DNA of 64,000 bases from Ancylobacter pratisalsi (GCF_010669125.1 NZ_CP048630.1:3592001-3656000), one strand, 5' to 3'. Shown: positions 1-9,189, counted from the stretch's first letter. Numbers and translations: made by a program. Notes: a model not told the origin generated them from the sequence alone.

Positions 1-265
1 ACATTCTTCCCCGAATGACAATAAAACCGAAGTGAATGACGCCCAGCCAATAAAACGACTGTAAATGAGCGCGACAAGCCTTGTCCAGCCGGGCGTGGAG
101 TCTTGGAATTGCCGTGCAGGGACGAATTGCCGTCCGCTTTCCGTGGTCCCGCGAGACGTTTGGCCGTGCTTGCGGGTTGTTATGGGTCGTCGATAGTCGG
201 CGGCGCGGGTTCGCTGCGTGCGGATGCGTGTTGCGGCATCGGGTCGGCCGAGAAGGAGAAAGCCT

Positions 266-1183
266 ATGCGTCACGCCTGCGCTTCCGTCCTGTTCGCACT
301 TGTCGGCCTCGCGCTGTCCATCCTTGCCGCCGGTGCCGCCACGCCGCAGAAGGGCAGTCTTATGGTGGGCGGCGAAGAGCGCACCTACACGCTGTTCCGC
401 CCGGCCGCCAAGGGTGGGCCCAAGCCGATCGTGATGATGCTGCATGGCGGGGGCGGGGACGGCGCGCGGATGGTCAAGCAGACCGGGCTGGCGCGCTATG
501 TCGACAGCAATGATTTCATCGCGGTCTTTCCCGATGCCGGGGGCACGCAGTGGAATGACGGACGCGAGACCACGCGCTCGAACCGCGACGACGTTGCCTT
601 CCTGCTGGCGCTGATCCGCAAGCTGGTGGCGGAGGCGGGGGCCGATCCCCGGCGCGTGTTCGTCGCCGGCGTGTCCAATGGCGGCATGTTGGCGCAGCGG
701 CTGGCGTGCGAGGCGGCGGGCTCGGTCACGGCGGCGGGCGTTGTCATCGCCAATCTGCCGAGCGCGCTGGCCGCGTCCTGCCATCCGGCGCGACCTGTTC
801 CCATGGTCTTCTTCATCTCGACGGACGATCCGATCATGCCGTTCGCCGGTGGCGACGTGAAAGCGGGGATGCTGCGCGGGGCGGGCGGCAAAGTGATCTC
901 GGGGCTGAAAACCGTGAACTTCTGGGCGCGCGTGAATGGCTGCGGCGCCGACACCAGCACGCCGCTTCCCGACCGAACCGACGATGGCACCATGGTCGTG
1001 CTGCACAGCTTCGCCTGCCCGGCCGCCTCGACCCAGTTCTACGAGATCCGGGGCGGCGGCCACACCTGGCCGGGCGGGGCGGTTTCCGATCGTCCCTTCG
1101 TGCGACGTCTTGTGGGAAACACCAGTCAGGATATTCACGCGACGGAATTGATGATACAGTTCTTTCACAGATATGGATTGTGA
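266..1183 (+). CDS. Secreted PHB depolymerase-family esterase (LpqC-like)
   Basis: An alpha/beta-hydrolase of about 305 residues. A signal peptide spans roughly residues 1-25 (hydrophobic VLFALVGLALSILAAGAA), so export to the periplasm or outside is expected. An oxyanion-hole type LHGGGG lies at 59-64, the nucleophile elbow GVSNGG has its Ser near 137, and a GGGHTWPGG motif near the C terminus supplies the His. These are the hallmarks of the polyhydroxybutyrate depolymerase/LpqC esterase family; members also include feruloyl and acetylxylan esterases, so the substrate is open. I chose the ATG at 266 because it starts the signal peptide and follows an AGAAGGAGAA ribosome binding site; an in-frame ATG at 218 would add 16 Arg-rich residues. 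No catabolic neighbour suggests a substrate. Confidence 0.8.
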   Translation: MRHACASVLFALVGLALSILAAGAATPQKGSLMVGGEERTYTLFRPAAKGGPKPIVMMLHGGGGDGARMVKQTGLARYVDSNDFIAVFPDAGGTQWNDGRETTRSNRDDVAFLLALIRKLVAEAGADPRRVFVAGVSNGGMLAQRLACEAAGSVTAAGVVIANLPSALAASCHPARPVPMVFFISTDDPIMPFAGGDVKAGMLRGAGGKVISGLKTVNFWARVNGCGADTSTPLPDRTDDGTMVVLHSFACPAASTQFYEIRGGGHTWPGGAVSDRPFVRRLVGNTSQDIHATELMIQFFHRYGL

Positions 1184-1291
1184 TGCTATCGTGCTGCCCG
1201 CGGTGGCTCGGTGCCCGGCGCCCCGTTGGTTATTCCTATGTTGCGCTGCGCAAAGTCAGGTTATGTTGACGTTTGAGCAGTTGGTATTGAT

Positions 1292-2152
1292 GTGAATTTT
1301 TTTGAGATGGCTTCGAATTTGGGCGACGAGAGTCTACTCGCTGAAATCGTTCAGCTTGCGGTCCGGGCCGGGCATGTCGTCATGGACGTCTATGCGACGG
1401 ACTTCTCGGCGGCGACCAAGGCGGATTCCTCGCCGGTGACCGAGGCGGACGAGCGCGCCGAGGCCATCATTCTGGCGGGTCTCCGGCGCCTTGTGCCGGA
1501 CGTGCCGGTGATCGCGGAAGAAGAATGTGCCGCCGGCCGGATGCCCGCCACGGGCAGCACCTTCTTTCTTGTCGATCCGCTGGACGGGACCAAGGAATTC
1601 CTCGCCCGCAATGGCGAGTTCACCGTCAATATCGCGCTGATCGAAAAGAGCGCGCCGGTCATGGGCGTGGTCTACGCGCCCGCGCTTGGCGTGCTTTATG
1701 CCGGTGGCCCGGCCGGGGCGTTCAAGGCCCGCGTCGTCGGGGACGCGCTGGCGGATGTCGAGCGCATCGATGTGCGCAGTGCCTCGCCCTCGCTCAAGGC
1801 GGTGGGCAGCCGCTCGCATGGCTCGCAGGAAACCATGGCCTGGCTGGCGCGGTTCTCCGACGTCTCCTTCGTCTCGGCGGGCTCCTCGCTTAAGTTCTGC
1901 CTGCTCGCCGAAGGCGCGGCGGACATCTACCCGCGCTTCGGCCGGACCATGGAATGGGACACCGCCGCGGGCGACGCCGTGCTGCGCGCCGCCGGCGGGC
2001 TCGTCACCACCTGCGACGGCCATCCCCTGACCTACAACAAGCGCGAACAGGCGGATGACGCGCCGTTCGCCAATCCGCATTTCCTGGCTTTTGGCGACCG
2101 GCGTCTGGTGGAGACGGCCATCGCACCGGCGGCGAGCGCGGCGACGCTCTGA
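1292..2152 (+). CDS. cysQ: 3'(2'),5'-bisphosphate nucleotidase CysQ
   Basis: Inositol monophosphatase-fold phosphatase, about 286 residues, that hydrolyses PAP/PAPS-type nucleotides and so recycles the by-product of sulfate assimilation. Metal-site motifs are visible: the EE pair at 76-77, DPLDGT at 95-100 followed by KEF, and a WDTAAGDA motif near 222. It is the first gene of a cysQ-cysD-cysNC cluster, 41 bases before cysD, which fits the family's role. The start is uncertain: a GTG at 1292 or an ATG at 1307 (MASNLGDE); neither has a clear Shine-Dalgarno sequence. Cytoplasmic or peripheral membrane location is expected from the family. Confidence 0.9.
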   Translation: MNFFEMASNLGDESLLAEIVQLAVRAGHVVMDVYATDFSAATKADSSPVTEADERAEAIILAGLRRLVPDVPVIAEEECAAGRMPATGSTFFLVDPLDGTKEFLARNGEFTVNIALIEKSAPVMGVVYAPALGVLYAGGPAGAFKARVVGDALADVERIDVRSASPSLKAVGSRSHGSQETMAWLARFSDVSFVSAGSSLKFCLLAEGAADIYPRFGRTMEWDTAAGDAVLRAAGGLVTTCDGHPLTYNKREQADDAPFANPHFLAFGDRRLVETAIAPAASAATL

Positions 2153-2193
2153 GAGCCTGCCCCCATTCGAGAGATCGATGAAAGAGGTGTTTC

Positions 2194-3102
2194 GTGTCGG
2201 CTGATCGTATGACCCACCTCCGGCGCCTGGAGGCCGAGTCCATCTTCATCATTCGAGAGGTGGCGGCCGAGTTCAAAAAGCCGGTGATGCTGTACTCGAT
2301 TGGCAAGGATTCCGCCGTCATGCTGCATCTGGCGGTGAAGGCATTCTATCCTTCCAAGCCGCCTTTCCCGTTGATGCACATCGACACGACGTGGAAATTC
2401 CGGCAGATGATCGCCTTCCGCGACGAGATGGCGAAGAAGCTCGGTTTCGAGCTTCTGGTGCACACCAATCCGGACGGCAAGCGCGACGGGGTCAACCCGA
2501 TCGAGCATGGCTCCTCGCTCTACACCAGCATCATGAAGACCGAGGCGCTGAAGCAGGCGCTGGACATGCATGGCTTCGATGCCGCGTTCGGCGGCGCCCG
2601 CCGCGACGAGGAGAAGAGCCGCGCCAAGGAGCGCATCTTCTCGTTCCGCACCGAGACCCACGCCTGGGACCCCAAGAACCAGCGCCCTGAGCTGTGGAAC
2701 CTCTACAACACGCGGGTGAAGCCGGGTGAATCGATCCGCGTCTTCCCGCTGTCGAACTGGACCGAGCTGGATATCTGGCAGTACATCCTGGCCGAGAACA
2801 TTCCCATCGTCCCGCTCTACTTCGCCGCCAAGCGCCCCGTGGTGTGGCGCGACGGGCAGATGATCATGGTGGATGACGACCGCCTGCCGCTTCAACCCGG
2901 CGAGCAGCCGGAGGAACGCCTGGTGCGCTTCCGCACGCTCGGCTGCTATCCGCTCACCGCCGCGATCGACAGCGACGCCGACACGCTGGAGGCGATCGTC
3001 CGCGAGATGCTGATCGCGCGCACCTCGGAGCGCGCAGGCCGGCTGATCGACCATGACGAGGCGGCGTCCATGGAGAAGAAGAAGCGCGAGGGGTATTTCT
3101 GA
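2194..3102 (+). CDS. cysD: Sulfate adenylyltransferase small subunit CysD
   Basis: The catalytic ATP-sulfurylase subunit, forming adenosine 5'-phosphosulfate from ATP and sulfate in complex with the GTPase CysN. The 302 residues match the usual length. The PP-loop ([12 protein letters not shown], residues 34-45) and the [17 protein letters not shown] block are characteristic of CysD. I chose the GTG at 2194 because AAAGAGG lies six bases upstream; an ATG at 2209 is an alternative. The stop overlaps the ATG of cysNC by one base (TGATG), indicating translational coupling. Confidence 0.96.
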   Translation: MSADRMTHLRRLEAESIFIIREVAAEFKKPVMLYSIGKDSAVMLHLAVKAFYPSKPPFPLMHIDTTWKFRQMIAFRDEMAKKLGFELLVHTNPDGKRDGVNPIEHGSSLYTSIMKTEALKQALDMHGFDAAFGGARRDEEKSRAKERIFSFRTETHAWDPKNQRPELWNLYNTRVKPGESIRVFPLSNWTELDIWQYILAENIPIVPLYFAAKRPVVWRDGQMIMVDDDRLPLQPGEQPEERLVRFRTLGCYPLTAAIDSDADTLEAIVREMLIARTSERAGRLIDHDEAASMEKKKREGYF

Positions 3103-4997
3103 TGAGCCTTCCGGCCGAGATCGACACCTTCGCGGACTATCTCTCCGCACATGAGAACAAGAGCCTGCTGCGCTTCCTCACCTGCGGCAGCGTGGATGAC
3201 GGCAAGTCGACGCTGATCGGGCGCCTGCTGTTCGACACCAAGCTGCTGTTCGAGGACCAGCTCGCGACACTGTCGAATGATTCCCGCAAGCACGGCACGG
3301 TGGGCGAAGACCTCGACTTCGCGCTGCTGGTGGACGGCCTCGCCGCCGAGCGCGAGCAGGGCATCACCATCGACGTCGCCTACCGCTTCTTCGCCACGGA
3401 CAAGCGCAAGTTCATCGTCGCCGACACGCCCGGCCACGAGCAGTACACGCGCAACATGGCGACCGGCGCCTCGAATTCCGATCTCGCGGTCATTCTGATC
3501 GACGCCCGGCAGGGTATTCTCACCCAGACCCGCCGGCATTCCTTCATCGTGTCGCTGCTTGGCATCCGCCATGTGGTGCTGGCGGTGAACAAGATCGATC
3601 TGGTGGATTTCTCGCAGGAGGTCTTCGACCAGATCGTGGCGGATTACGTTGAGTTCGCGAAGGATTTCGGCTTCGAGACCTTCCTGGCCGTCCCGCTCTC
3701 CGCGCGCTTCGGCGACAACATGCTGGAGCGCAGCGCGCGCACGCCCTGGTACAGCGGCCCGACCCTGGTCGAGCATCTGGAAACCGTGCCGGTGGCGGAC
3801 GACGCGCTGGCGCGGCCGTTCCGCATGCCGGTGCAGTGGGTGAACCGCCCCAACCTCGACTTCCGCGGTTTTTCCGGCACCGTGGTCAGCGGCTCGGTGC
3901 GGCCGGGCGACCCGATCGTCGTGGCCGGTTCGGGGCGTACCTCGACCGTCAAGTCGATCGTCACCAAGGACGGCAATCTGGCCAAGGCGGATGCCGGCGA
4001 GGCGGTGACGATCACGCTCGCCGACGAGGTCGACATCTCGCGCGGCGACATCATCGCGGCGGCGGGCGCGCGCCCGGAGGTCGCCGACCAGTTCGCCGCG
4101 CATCTGATCTGGATGCATGACGATCATCTGCTGCCGGGGCGCTCCTATCTGATCAAGACCGGCACGCGCACGGTCAGCGCCAGCGTCACCGAGATCAAGC
4201 ACAAGGTCGACGTCAACTCGTTCCAGAAGCTCGCGGCCAAGCAGCTCGGGCTGAACGAGGTCGGCGTGGTGAATTTCGCCACCCAGCAGCCGATCGCGTT
4301 CGACCCCTTCGCCGAGGTGCCGCAGACCGGCGCCTTCATCGTGATCGACCGGATGAGCAACCTCACCGTCGGTGCGGGCATGATCGACTTCGGCCTCCGG
4401 CGCGCGACCAACGTGCACTGGCAGGCGCTGGAGGTCGACAAGGCCTCGCGCGCGGCGATGAAGTTCCAGAAGCCGGTCGTGCTCTGGTTCACCGGCCTGT
4501 CGGGTGCGGGCAAGTCGACGGTGGCCAACATCGTCGAGAAGAAGCTCCACGCGCTGTCGCGCCACACCTACATGCTCGATGGCGACAATGTCCGCCACGG
4601 GCTGAACAAGGACCTCGGCTTCACCGAGGCCGACCGCGTCGAGAACATCCGCCGTGTCATCGAGGTGTCGAAGCTGTTCGTCGACGCCGGCATCATCGTG
4701 CTCACCTCGTTCATCTCGCCGTTCCGGGCCGAGCGGCGGCAGGCGCGCGACAGTTTCGAGGCCGGCGAGTTTGTCGAGATCTTCGTCGACGCGCCGCTTG
4801 ATGTCGCCGAGCAGCGTGATCCCAAGGGGCTCTACAAGCGCGCCCGTGAAGGCCTGATCAAGAACTTCACCGGCATCGACAGCCCCTATGAGGCGCCGGA
4901 GAACGCGGAAATCCATCTTTCCGCCGGCGCCCGCACGCCCGAGGAGATGGCCGAGGAAATCGTCGCCTATCTGACGACGAACGGCTATCTGGCCTGA
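3102..4997 (+). CDS. cysNC: Bifunctional sulfate adenylyltransferase subunit 1 / APS kinase CysNC
   Basis: A 631-residue fusion. The N-terminal ~440 residues are the EF-Tu-like GTPase CysN (G1 GSVDDGKST at 29-37, then DTPGHEQY and NKIDL) that drives APS synthesis by CysD. The C-terminal ~190 residues are APS kinase CysC (P-loop GLSGAGKST near 465-473, then [15 protein letters not shown]), which phosphorylates APS to PAPS. The NC fusion is common in rhizobia and related alphaproteobacteria. Translation is coupled to cysD. No downstream cysH or sulfite reductase gene is present here, so the rest of the pathway must be elsewhere. Confidence 0.97.
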   Translation: MSLPAEIDTFADYLSAHENKSLLRFLTCGSVDDGKSTLIGRLLFDTKLLFEDQLATLSNDSRKHGTVGEDLDFALLVDGLAAEREQGITIDVAYRFFATDKRKFIVADTPGHEQYTRNMATGASNSDLAVILIDARQGILTQTRRHSFIVSLLGIRHVVLAVNKIDLVDFSQEVFDQIVADYVEFAKDFGFETFLAVPLSARFGDNMLERSARTPWYSGPTLVEHLETVPVADDALARPFRMPVQWVNRPNLDFRGFSGTVVSGSVRPGDPIVVAGSGRTSTVKSIVTKDGNLAKADAGEAVTITLADEVDISRGDIIAAAGARPEVADQFAAHLIWMHDDHLLPGRSYLIKTGTRTVSASVTEIKHKVDVNSFQKLAAKQLGLNEVGVVNFATQQPIAFDPFAEVPQTGAFIVIDRMSNLTVGAGMIDFGLRRATNVHWQALEVDKASRAAMKFQKPVVLWFTGLSGAGKSTVANIVEKKLHALSRHTYMLDGDNVRHGLNKDLGFTEADRVENIRRVIEVSKLFVDAGIIVLTSFISPFRAERRQARDSFEAGEFVEIFVDAPLDVAEQRDPKGLYKRAREGLIKNFTGIDSPYEAPENAEIHLSAGARTPEEMAEEIVAYLTTNGYLA

Positions 4998-5004
4998 CGC
5001 TGTC

Positions 5005-5034
5005 CGGGACCGGCGGCTCCGCCCGCGGGTCCCG
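5005..5034 (+). terminator. GC-rich inverted repeat after cysNC
   Basis: CGGGACC and GGTCCCG form a perfect 7-bp stem around a GC-rich loop, eight bases after the cysNC stop. There is no T tract, so it may be a weak terminator or an RNA-stabilising hairpin. Confidence 0.35.
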
Positions 5035-5117
5035 TCGCCTGCCCATGCGAGCCGGCGGCCCCACATGAGGGCCGCCCGTTCGTGCCCGCCAGACCGCTTC
5101 GCGAGGAGAGCAGGACC

Positions 5118-5792
5118 ATGACCGCCCCGCGCGATGAGGCCCGCGAGCATGTCGGGTTTGATTTCCACGCGCTCAGCGAGCGCGAGCGTTACAAGCTGAT
5201 GATCGGCACCATCGTGCCCCGCCCGATCGCGCTGGTGACGACGGTGGATCCCGAAGGCCGGATCAACGCGGCGCCGTTCAGCTTCTTCAACTGCCTGTCG
5301 GCCGATCCGCCCATTCTGGCGCTGGGTGTCGAGAACCATGACGACATGTCGTTCAAGGACACCGCGCTCAATATCCGCCTTACCGAGGTGTTCACGGTGA
5401 ACATCGTCTCGCACGCCATCGCCGAGGCGATGCACGCCTGCGCGGTGAATTTTCCCCGCGGCGTCGACGAACTGGCGATGGCCGGACTGACGGCCGCTCC
5501 CGGCGTCAAGGTCGCGTCCCCGTTCATTCACGAGGCGCCGGCCGCTTTCGAATGCCGCCGCCATGTGACGCTTGAGCTGGGCCGCTCGCGGCAGATCATT
5601 CTCGGCGAAATCGTCTATGCCCATTACCGCAGCGAGGTCGTCGATACCGAGCGGCTGCGGGTCGATCCTGCCCAGCTCGACGCCATCGCCCGGCTCGGCG
5701 GTTCCACCTGCGCGACCATTCGCGACCGCTTCGACATGGCCACGCCGACGCTCGCCGAGATGGCGGAAAGGCGTGCAGCTTCGTCGCAATAG
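5118..5792 (+). CDS. Flavin reductase-like / FMN-binding split-barrel protein
   Basis: About 224 residues of the flavin reductase-like domain. The stretch MIGTIVPRPIALVTTVD followed by NAAPFSFFNCLSADPP is the typical FMN-binding segment of this family, whose members reduce or bind FMN and often serve two-component oxygenases or act on unknown substrates. The ATG at 5118 is preceded by GAGGAGAG; an in-frame start at 5082 lacks one. It lies 120 bases after cysNC beyond a hairpin, so it is probably a separate unit. The sequence does not fix the physiological partner. Confidence 0.8.
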   Translation: MTAPRDEAREHVGFDFHALSERERYKLMIGTIVPRPIALVTTVDPEGRINAAPFSFFNCLSADPPILALGVENHDDMSFKDTALNIRLTEVFTVNIVSHAIAEAMHACAVNFPRGVDELAMAGLTAAPGVKVASPFIHEAPAAFECRRHVTLELGRSRQIILGEIVYAHYRSEVVDTERLRVDPAQLDAIARLGGSTCATIRDRFDMATPTLAEMAERRAASSQ

Positions 5793-5898
5793 GGGCGCTT
5801 GTGCGCGGTTCGAACCGGCTTATGCTCGGCCCGCGCCCCGTGATGTTCCGTGAGCGAACGGTTCGGGCGCGCCTCGGAGATCAAGAGGTTTACGGCAC

Positions 5899-6210
5899 AT
5901 GCCTCATCTGGTGCGCTTTCTAATTCGTCACGCCGCCATCGGCATCGCGGTCGCCGGCCTTTTCGTCGGCGCGCTGCTGGCGTTCGATGTCGCGCATCTG
6001 GGCACCCTGGTGCGGGAATCGCCATCCGGGCTCATCGCCGTCTCGGCGCTGACGGTGGCGCTCGGCATCACCTTCGGCAGCGTGCAGATGGGCTTTGCCG
6101 TCATGCTGCTGGGCGAGGAGGCGGGCGGTACGGAAGGCGGCACGCGCGCCCGTCGCGGCCGCACGTCACGGTCTGGCGCGTCACGGTTGCCCTGTCCGGC
6201 CGAACGCTGA
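5899..6210 (+). CDS. Small two-helix membrane protein, unknown function
   Basis: A 103-residue protein with two predicted transmembrane stretches (about residues 12-30 and 46-70) and a Gly/Arg-rich basic C-terminal tail. AAGAGG lies upstream of the ATG. I recognise no named family. It sits just upstream of the amiC-like gene on the same strand and could be co-transcribed, but an inverted repeat (CCCGCCCG/CGGGCGGG, about 6238-6270) lies between them. Confidence 0.6.
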   Translation: MPHLVRFLIRHAAIGIAVAGLFVGALLAFDVAHLGTLVRESPSGLIAVSALTVALGITFGSVQMGFAVMLLGEEAGGTEGGTRARRGRTSRSGASRLPCPAER

Positions 6211-6294
6211 TATCGATCGTTTCACTCCTTGAACGACCCGCCCGCCGGACCTCTTAGGGGGCCGGGCGGGCCTCATCAGCATGCAGGCATCATC

Positions 6295-7452
6295 GTGAAT
6301 CGCGACACAGGGGAGTCTTCTTCCGGCGCGGGCGCTCCCGCTCCCTGGCGCATCGGCGTGCTGTTCTCCCGCAAGGGGCACATGTCGATCCCCGAGGCCG
6401 AGCATTTCCGGGGAACCGCGCTGGCGGTGGAAGAGATCAACCTGGCCGGCGGCGTGCTCGGCCGGCCGATCGAGCCGGTCTGCTACGATCCCGAATCCAG
6501 CCCTGAACTCTATCGCCGCTATGCCGAGCGCCTGCTGACCGAGGACGGCATCAGCACCATCTTCGGCTGCTGTGCCTCTTCCACCCGCAAGGCGATCCTC
6601 GCCACGGTGGAGCGGCGCAACGCGCTGCTGTGGTATCCCTCGCTCTATGAGGGCTTCGAATACTCGCCGAACGTGATCTACACCGGCGCCGCGCCGAACC
6701 AGAACAGCCTCCAGCTCGCGCGCTATCTCTTCGCCAATTACGGGCGCAAGTTCTATCTCATCGGCTCGGACTACATCTATCCGCGTGAATCCAACCGCAT
6801 CATGCGCGATGTCGTCGCCCGCGAGGGCGGGGAGGTGGTGGCGGAAACCTATGTGCCGGTCGTGCCCCATGAGGACGATCTGCATCGCGTGGTGCAGGAT
6901 ATCCGCCGCAAGGCGCCGTCCGTGGTGTTCTCGACCGTGGTCGGCGATGCGGCGGAAGAGCTCTACCGCATCTATTACGAGGCAGGCTTCGATCCGCGCA
7001 CCCTGCCGATTGCGAGCCTGACCATGGCGGAGGGGGAAATCCAGGCCGTGGGGTCGGAGCTGTGCGCCGGGCACATTACCTCCGCGCCGTATTTCTCCAG
7101 CGTCGACACCCCGGAAAGCCGCCGGTTCGTGCAGTCCTACCGCGCCCATTTCGGAGCCGGCGCACCGGTGACGATGTATGCCGAGGCCGCCTATTTCCAG
7201 ATTCACGTCTTTGCCCAGGCCCTGGCACGGGCACGCTCGCTCGACACCCAGCGCCTTGTCGACGCCGCGCTCGGCACCGAGTTCGACGCGCCCCAGGGGC
7301 GGATCCGCATCGATCCCGACAACAACCACACCTATCTGTGGCCGCGCATCGGGGTGGCGAACGGCAAGGGCAGTTTCGACATCGTCTGGGAGGCCCGCGA
7401 CCCGATAAAGCCCGACCCCTATCTCGTCGACCATGTGTACGATCATGGCTGA
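6295..7452 (+). CDS. amiC: AmiC-like amide-sensing regulator (periplasmic-binding fold, cytosolic)
   Basis: About 385 residues of the type I periplasmic-binding fold, resembling AmiC, which binds a short amide and releases the antiterminator AmiR. WRIGVLFSRKGHMSIPE begins the fold; FGCCASSTRKA and GSDYIYPRESNRI are typical of the AmiC/UrtA branch. There is no signal peptide, unlike the transporter-associated homologue at 9258, which supports a cytosolic sensor. I favour the GTG at 6295, with AGG seven bases upstream; a TTG at 6229 would add a Pro/Gly-rich extension. An ANTAR protein follows 27 bases downstream, as in the Pseudomonas amiC-amiR pair. Ligand identity is inferred only as amide- or urea-like. 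Confidence 0.82.
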   Translation: MNRDTGESSSGAGAPAPWRIGVLFSRKGHMSIPEAEHFRGTALAVEEINLAGGVLGRPIEPVCYDPESSPELYRRYAERLLTEDGISTIFGCCASSTRKAILATVERRNALLWYPSLYEGFEYSPNVIYTGAAPNQNSLQLARYLFANYGRKFYLIGSDYIYPRESNRIMRDVVAREGGEVVAETYVPVVPHEDDLHRVVQDIRRKAPSVVFSTVVGDAAEELYRIYYEAGFDPRTLPIASLTMAEGEIQAVGSELCAGHITSAPYFSSVDTPESRRFVQSYRAHFGAGAPVTMYAEAAYFQIHVFAQALARARSLDTQRLVDAALGTEFDAPQGRIRIDPDNNHTYLWPRIGVANGKGSFDIVWEARDPIKPDPYLVDHVYDHG

Positions 7453-7479
7453 TCGCGGATCCCGAGGGAGACGGCCGGC

Positions 7480-8088
7480 GTGAGCGCGTCCCAGCTGATC
7501 CAGAACCTGCGCAACACCCGCGTCGCGGTCGTGCATCCGCGCGATCAGGACGGGGATGATCTGGTGCGCCAGCTCCAGCGCATCGGCTGTCAGGTGCAGG
7601 TGGTCTGGCCGCCGCCTTCGCAGCTTCCCCTGCCGCTGGACGCGGTGTTCTTCCTGCTCGATCGCGACACCAAAAGCTCGATGCCCTGGCGCATGGCGGA
7701 TCTGGAGATCGCGCACATCGCCATTGTCGACTACGAAAACCCGACCGTGCTCAAGGCGCTGCTGGATTCCAGCGCCCATGGCGTGCTGGTACGCCCGATC
7801 CGGGCGTCGGGCGTGCTCTCCAGCCTGGTGCTGGCGCTGTCGATGCGCGGCTATGAGAACCGGCTGCTCGCCAAGATCGCCAAGCTGGAGGACACGCTGC
7901 GCACCCGGCGCGATGTCGAGAAGGCGACCCGCCTGCTCATGAGCCTGCGTAATCTCACCGAGGACGAGGCCTATCAGTTCATCCGCAAGCAGGCGACGGC
8001 CAAGCGGGTGCCCATCGGCGCCATTGCCGGATCGATCATCAATGCCCACGCCATGCTGAAAGAGCTCGGCAAAGAGGCAGATAACTGA
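7480..8088 (+). CDS. amiR: AmiR-like ANTAR-domain transcription antiterminator
   Basis: A 202-residue protein with the AmiR layout: an N-terminal pseudo-receiver domain (about 1-125), a coiled coil (about 125-150, YENRLLAKIAKLEDTLRTRR) and a C-terminal ANTAR domain (about 145-198, containing LTEDEAYQFIRKQA). ANTAR proteins bind tandem RNA hairpins and block formation of an intrinsic terminator. The GTG start has GAGGGAG nine bases upstream. The next intergenic region (8089-8319) holds the expected RNA hairpins and a strong terminator, so its target is probably the leader of the nitrilase gene directly downstream. Confidence 0.88.
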   Translation: MSASQLIQNLRNTRVAVVHPRDQDGDDLVRQLQRIGCQVQVVWPPPSQLPLPLDAVFFLLDRDTKSSMPWRMADLEIAHIAIVDYENPTVLKALLDSSAHGVLVRPIRASGVLSSLVLALSMRGYENRLLAKIAKLEDTLRTRRDVEKATRLLMSLRNLTEDEAYQFIRKQATAKRVPIGAIAGSIINAHAMLKELGKEADN

Positions 8089-8145
8089 TCAATTTGCATA
8101 ATCGACAGGCATAATTATTCATGCTTCGATTTTCGGCAATGGCGC

Positions 8146-8175
8146 TTGACATGCCTTGCCCGCTGAGCTTCCATA
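8146..8175 (+). promoter_or_regulatory. Candidate promoter of the nitrilase leader
   Basis: A perfect -35 hexamer TTGACA (8146-8151) is followed 17-18 bases later by a poor -10-like TTCCAT/TCCATA (8169-8175). A start site near 8182 would place the 5' end just before the first leader hairpin, the geometry expected for antitermination control. Confidence 0.4.
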
Positions 8176-8184
8176 GTCGGCATA

Positions 8185-8214
8185 GCGCATGAGTGCGCGG
8201 CGGCAGCGTTGCCG
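8185..8214 (+). promoter_or_regulatory. Tandem hexaloop hairpins, probable ANTAR-responsive RNA
   Basis: Two adjacent small hairpins, each with a four-base stem and a six-base loop: GCGC-ATGAGT-GCGC (8185-8198) and CGGC-AGCGTT-GCCG (8201-8214). ANTAR target RNAs are known to use paired hexaloops with A at position 1 and G at position 4. The second loop fits exactly; the first has A1 but its G residues at 3 and 5. The pair lies between amiR and the terminator that precedes the nitrilase gene. Confidence 0.65.
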
Positions 8215-8233
8215 TTTCATATCCAGGCTATGT

Positions 8234-8278
8234 AGCCCTCGATAGCGTCGAAAGACGCTGCCGGGGGCTTTTTGTTTT
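8234..8278 (+). terminator. Intrinsic terminator in the nitrilase leader
   Basis: A 16-base arm (8234-8249) pairs with 8254-8269 across a GAAA tetraloop, with two G-U wobbles and one mismatch, followed at once by TTTTTGTTTT. It ends transcription 42 bases before the nitrilase start unless relieved. A competing hairpin GGCTA-TG-TAGCC (8226-8237) shares the first four bases of the terminator's left arm, so alternative folding is possible. Confidence 0.88.
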
Positions 8279-8319
8279 GTTGCCGTGCGCGAGCCCGGCA
8301 ATCGAAGAGGTGCGCCCAA

Positions 8320-9189
8320 ATGCCGGTTTCGAGCCTTGTCCGTGTGGCCTGCATCCAGATGGAGCCGCGCATCGGCGACGTCGGCGCCAATGTCGCCCAT
8401 TCCCTCTCGCTGATCGAGAAGGCGGCGGACGGCGGCGCCACGCTGATCGTGCTGCCCGAGCTGGCGAACACCGGCTATGTGTTCGAAACCCGCGAGGAAG
8501 CCTTTGCCCTGGCGGAGGAGGTTCCCGGCGGACCGACCTGCGCAGCATGGATCGAGGTCGCCGCGCGCCGCGGGCTGCACATCGTCGCCGGCATCACCGA
8601 GCGCGAGGAGCGCTCGCTCTACAACAGCGCGGTGGTCATCGGCCCGCAGGGCTATATCGGCACCTATCGCAAGGTGCATCTGTGGGGCAACGAGCACCTG
8701 TTCTTCGAGCCCGGCAACAAGGGCTTCCCGGTGTTCCACACCGCCATCGGGCGGATCGGGGTGGCCATCTGTTATGATGGCTGGTTCCCGGAAACCTATC
8801 GGCTGCAGGCCCTTCAGGGCGCGGACATCATCTGCGTCAGCACCAACTGGGTGCCGATCCCCGGCCAGGTCGAGGGTCGCGAGGCCATGGCCAACATCCT
8901 CGCCATGGCGGCCGCCCATTCCAATTCGATGTACATCGCCTGCGCCGACCGGGTCGGCGTCGAGCGCGGCCAGCCCTTCGAGGGCCAGAGCCTGATCCTC
9001 AGCTACACCGGCTGGCCGGTGGCCGGCCCCGCGAGCCGCGTCGACGAGGAGATCGTCAGCGCCGAGATCGATCTCGGCGCCGCGCGCCGGGCGCGAAACT
9101 GGAACGAATTCAACCAGGTGCTGCGCGACCGGCGTACCGACGTCTACGCGGAGATGCTGGGCTCCGACATCCGTCGCGGCGCGTACTGA
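8320..9189 (+). CDS. Nitrilase-superfamily carbon-nitrogen hydrolase
   Basis: A 289-residue amidohydrolase with the complete catalytic set: Glu in LPELANTGY, Lys in YRKVHLW and Cys in AICYDGWFPE. It should hydrolyse an amide, carbamoyl or nitrile substrate in the cytosol, releasing ammonia. It is shorter than the AmiE aliphatic amidases (about 345 residues) and starts differently, so it belongs to another branch of the superfamily despite its AmiC/AmiR neighbours. The ATG at 8320 has GAAGAGG nine bases upstream; the in-frame codon at 8272 lies inside the terminator tail. It begins an operon with an ABC importer, probably for its substrate. Confidence 0.9.
   Translation: MPVSSLVRVACIQMEPRIGDVGANVAHSLSLIEKAADGGATLIVLPELANTGYVFETREEAFALAEEVPGGPTCAAWIEVAARRGLHIVAGITEREERSLYNSAVVIGPQGYIGTYRKVHLWGNEHLFFEPGNKGFPVFHTAIGRIGVAICYDGWFPETYRLQALQGADIICVSTNWVPIPGQVEGREAMANILAMAAAHSNSMYIACADRVGVERGQPFEGQSLILSYTGWPVAGPASRVDEEIVSAEIDLGAARRARNWNEFNQVLRDRRTDVYAEMLGSDIRRGAY

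Noticed and set aside
1..265. Genes in the first 265 bases.
   Set aside because: Frames at 81 and 103 are shadows without family features; I see no promoter or RNA I can support.
2946..5789. A 947-codon open frame on the minus strand.
   Set aside because: It lies wholly opposite cysD, cysNC and the flavin reductase gene. Its Arg/Ala/Gly/His/Asp-rich product has no domain pattern; such antisense frames are an artefact of high-GC codon use.
6238..6270. Intrinsic terminator before amiC.
   Set aside because: The stem CCCGCCCG/CGGGCGGG has a long loop and no T tract; support is too weak to list it.
6181..8049. A 622-codon minus-strand frame opposite amiC and amiR.
   Set aside because: No domain, antisense to two recognised genes, typical high-GC shadow frame.
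8140..8160. Possible sigma-54 promoter (TGGCGC ... TTGC) before the nitrilase leader.
   Set aside because: The GG and GC pairs are 17 bases apart; sigma-54 promoters need about 12. A sigma-70-type TTGACA is the better reading.
8320..9189. Naming the nitrilase-superfamily gene amiE.
   Set aside because: It is about 55 residues shorter than AmiE and has a different N terminus and active-site surroundings; only the regulatory neighbours match.
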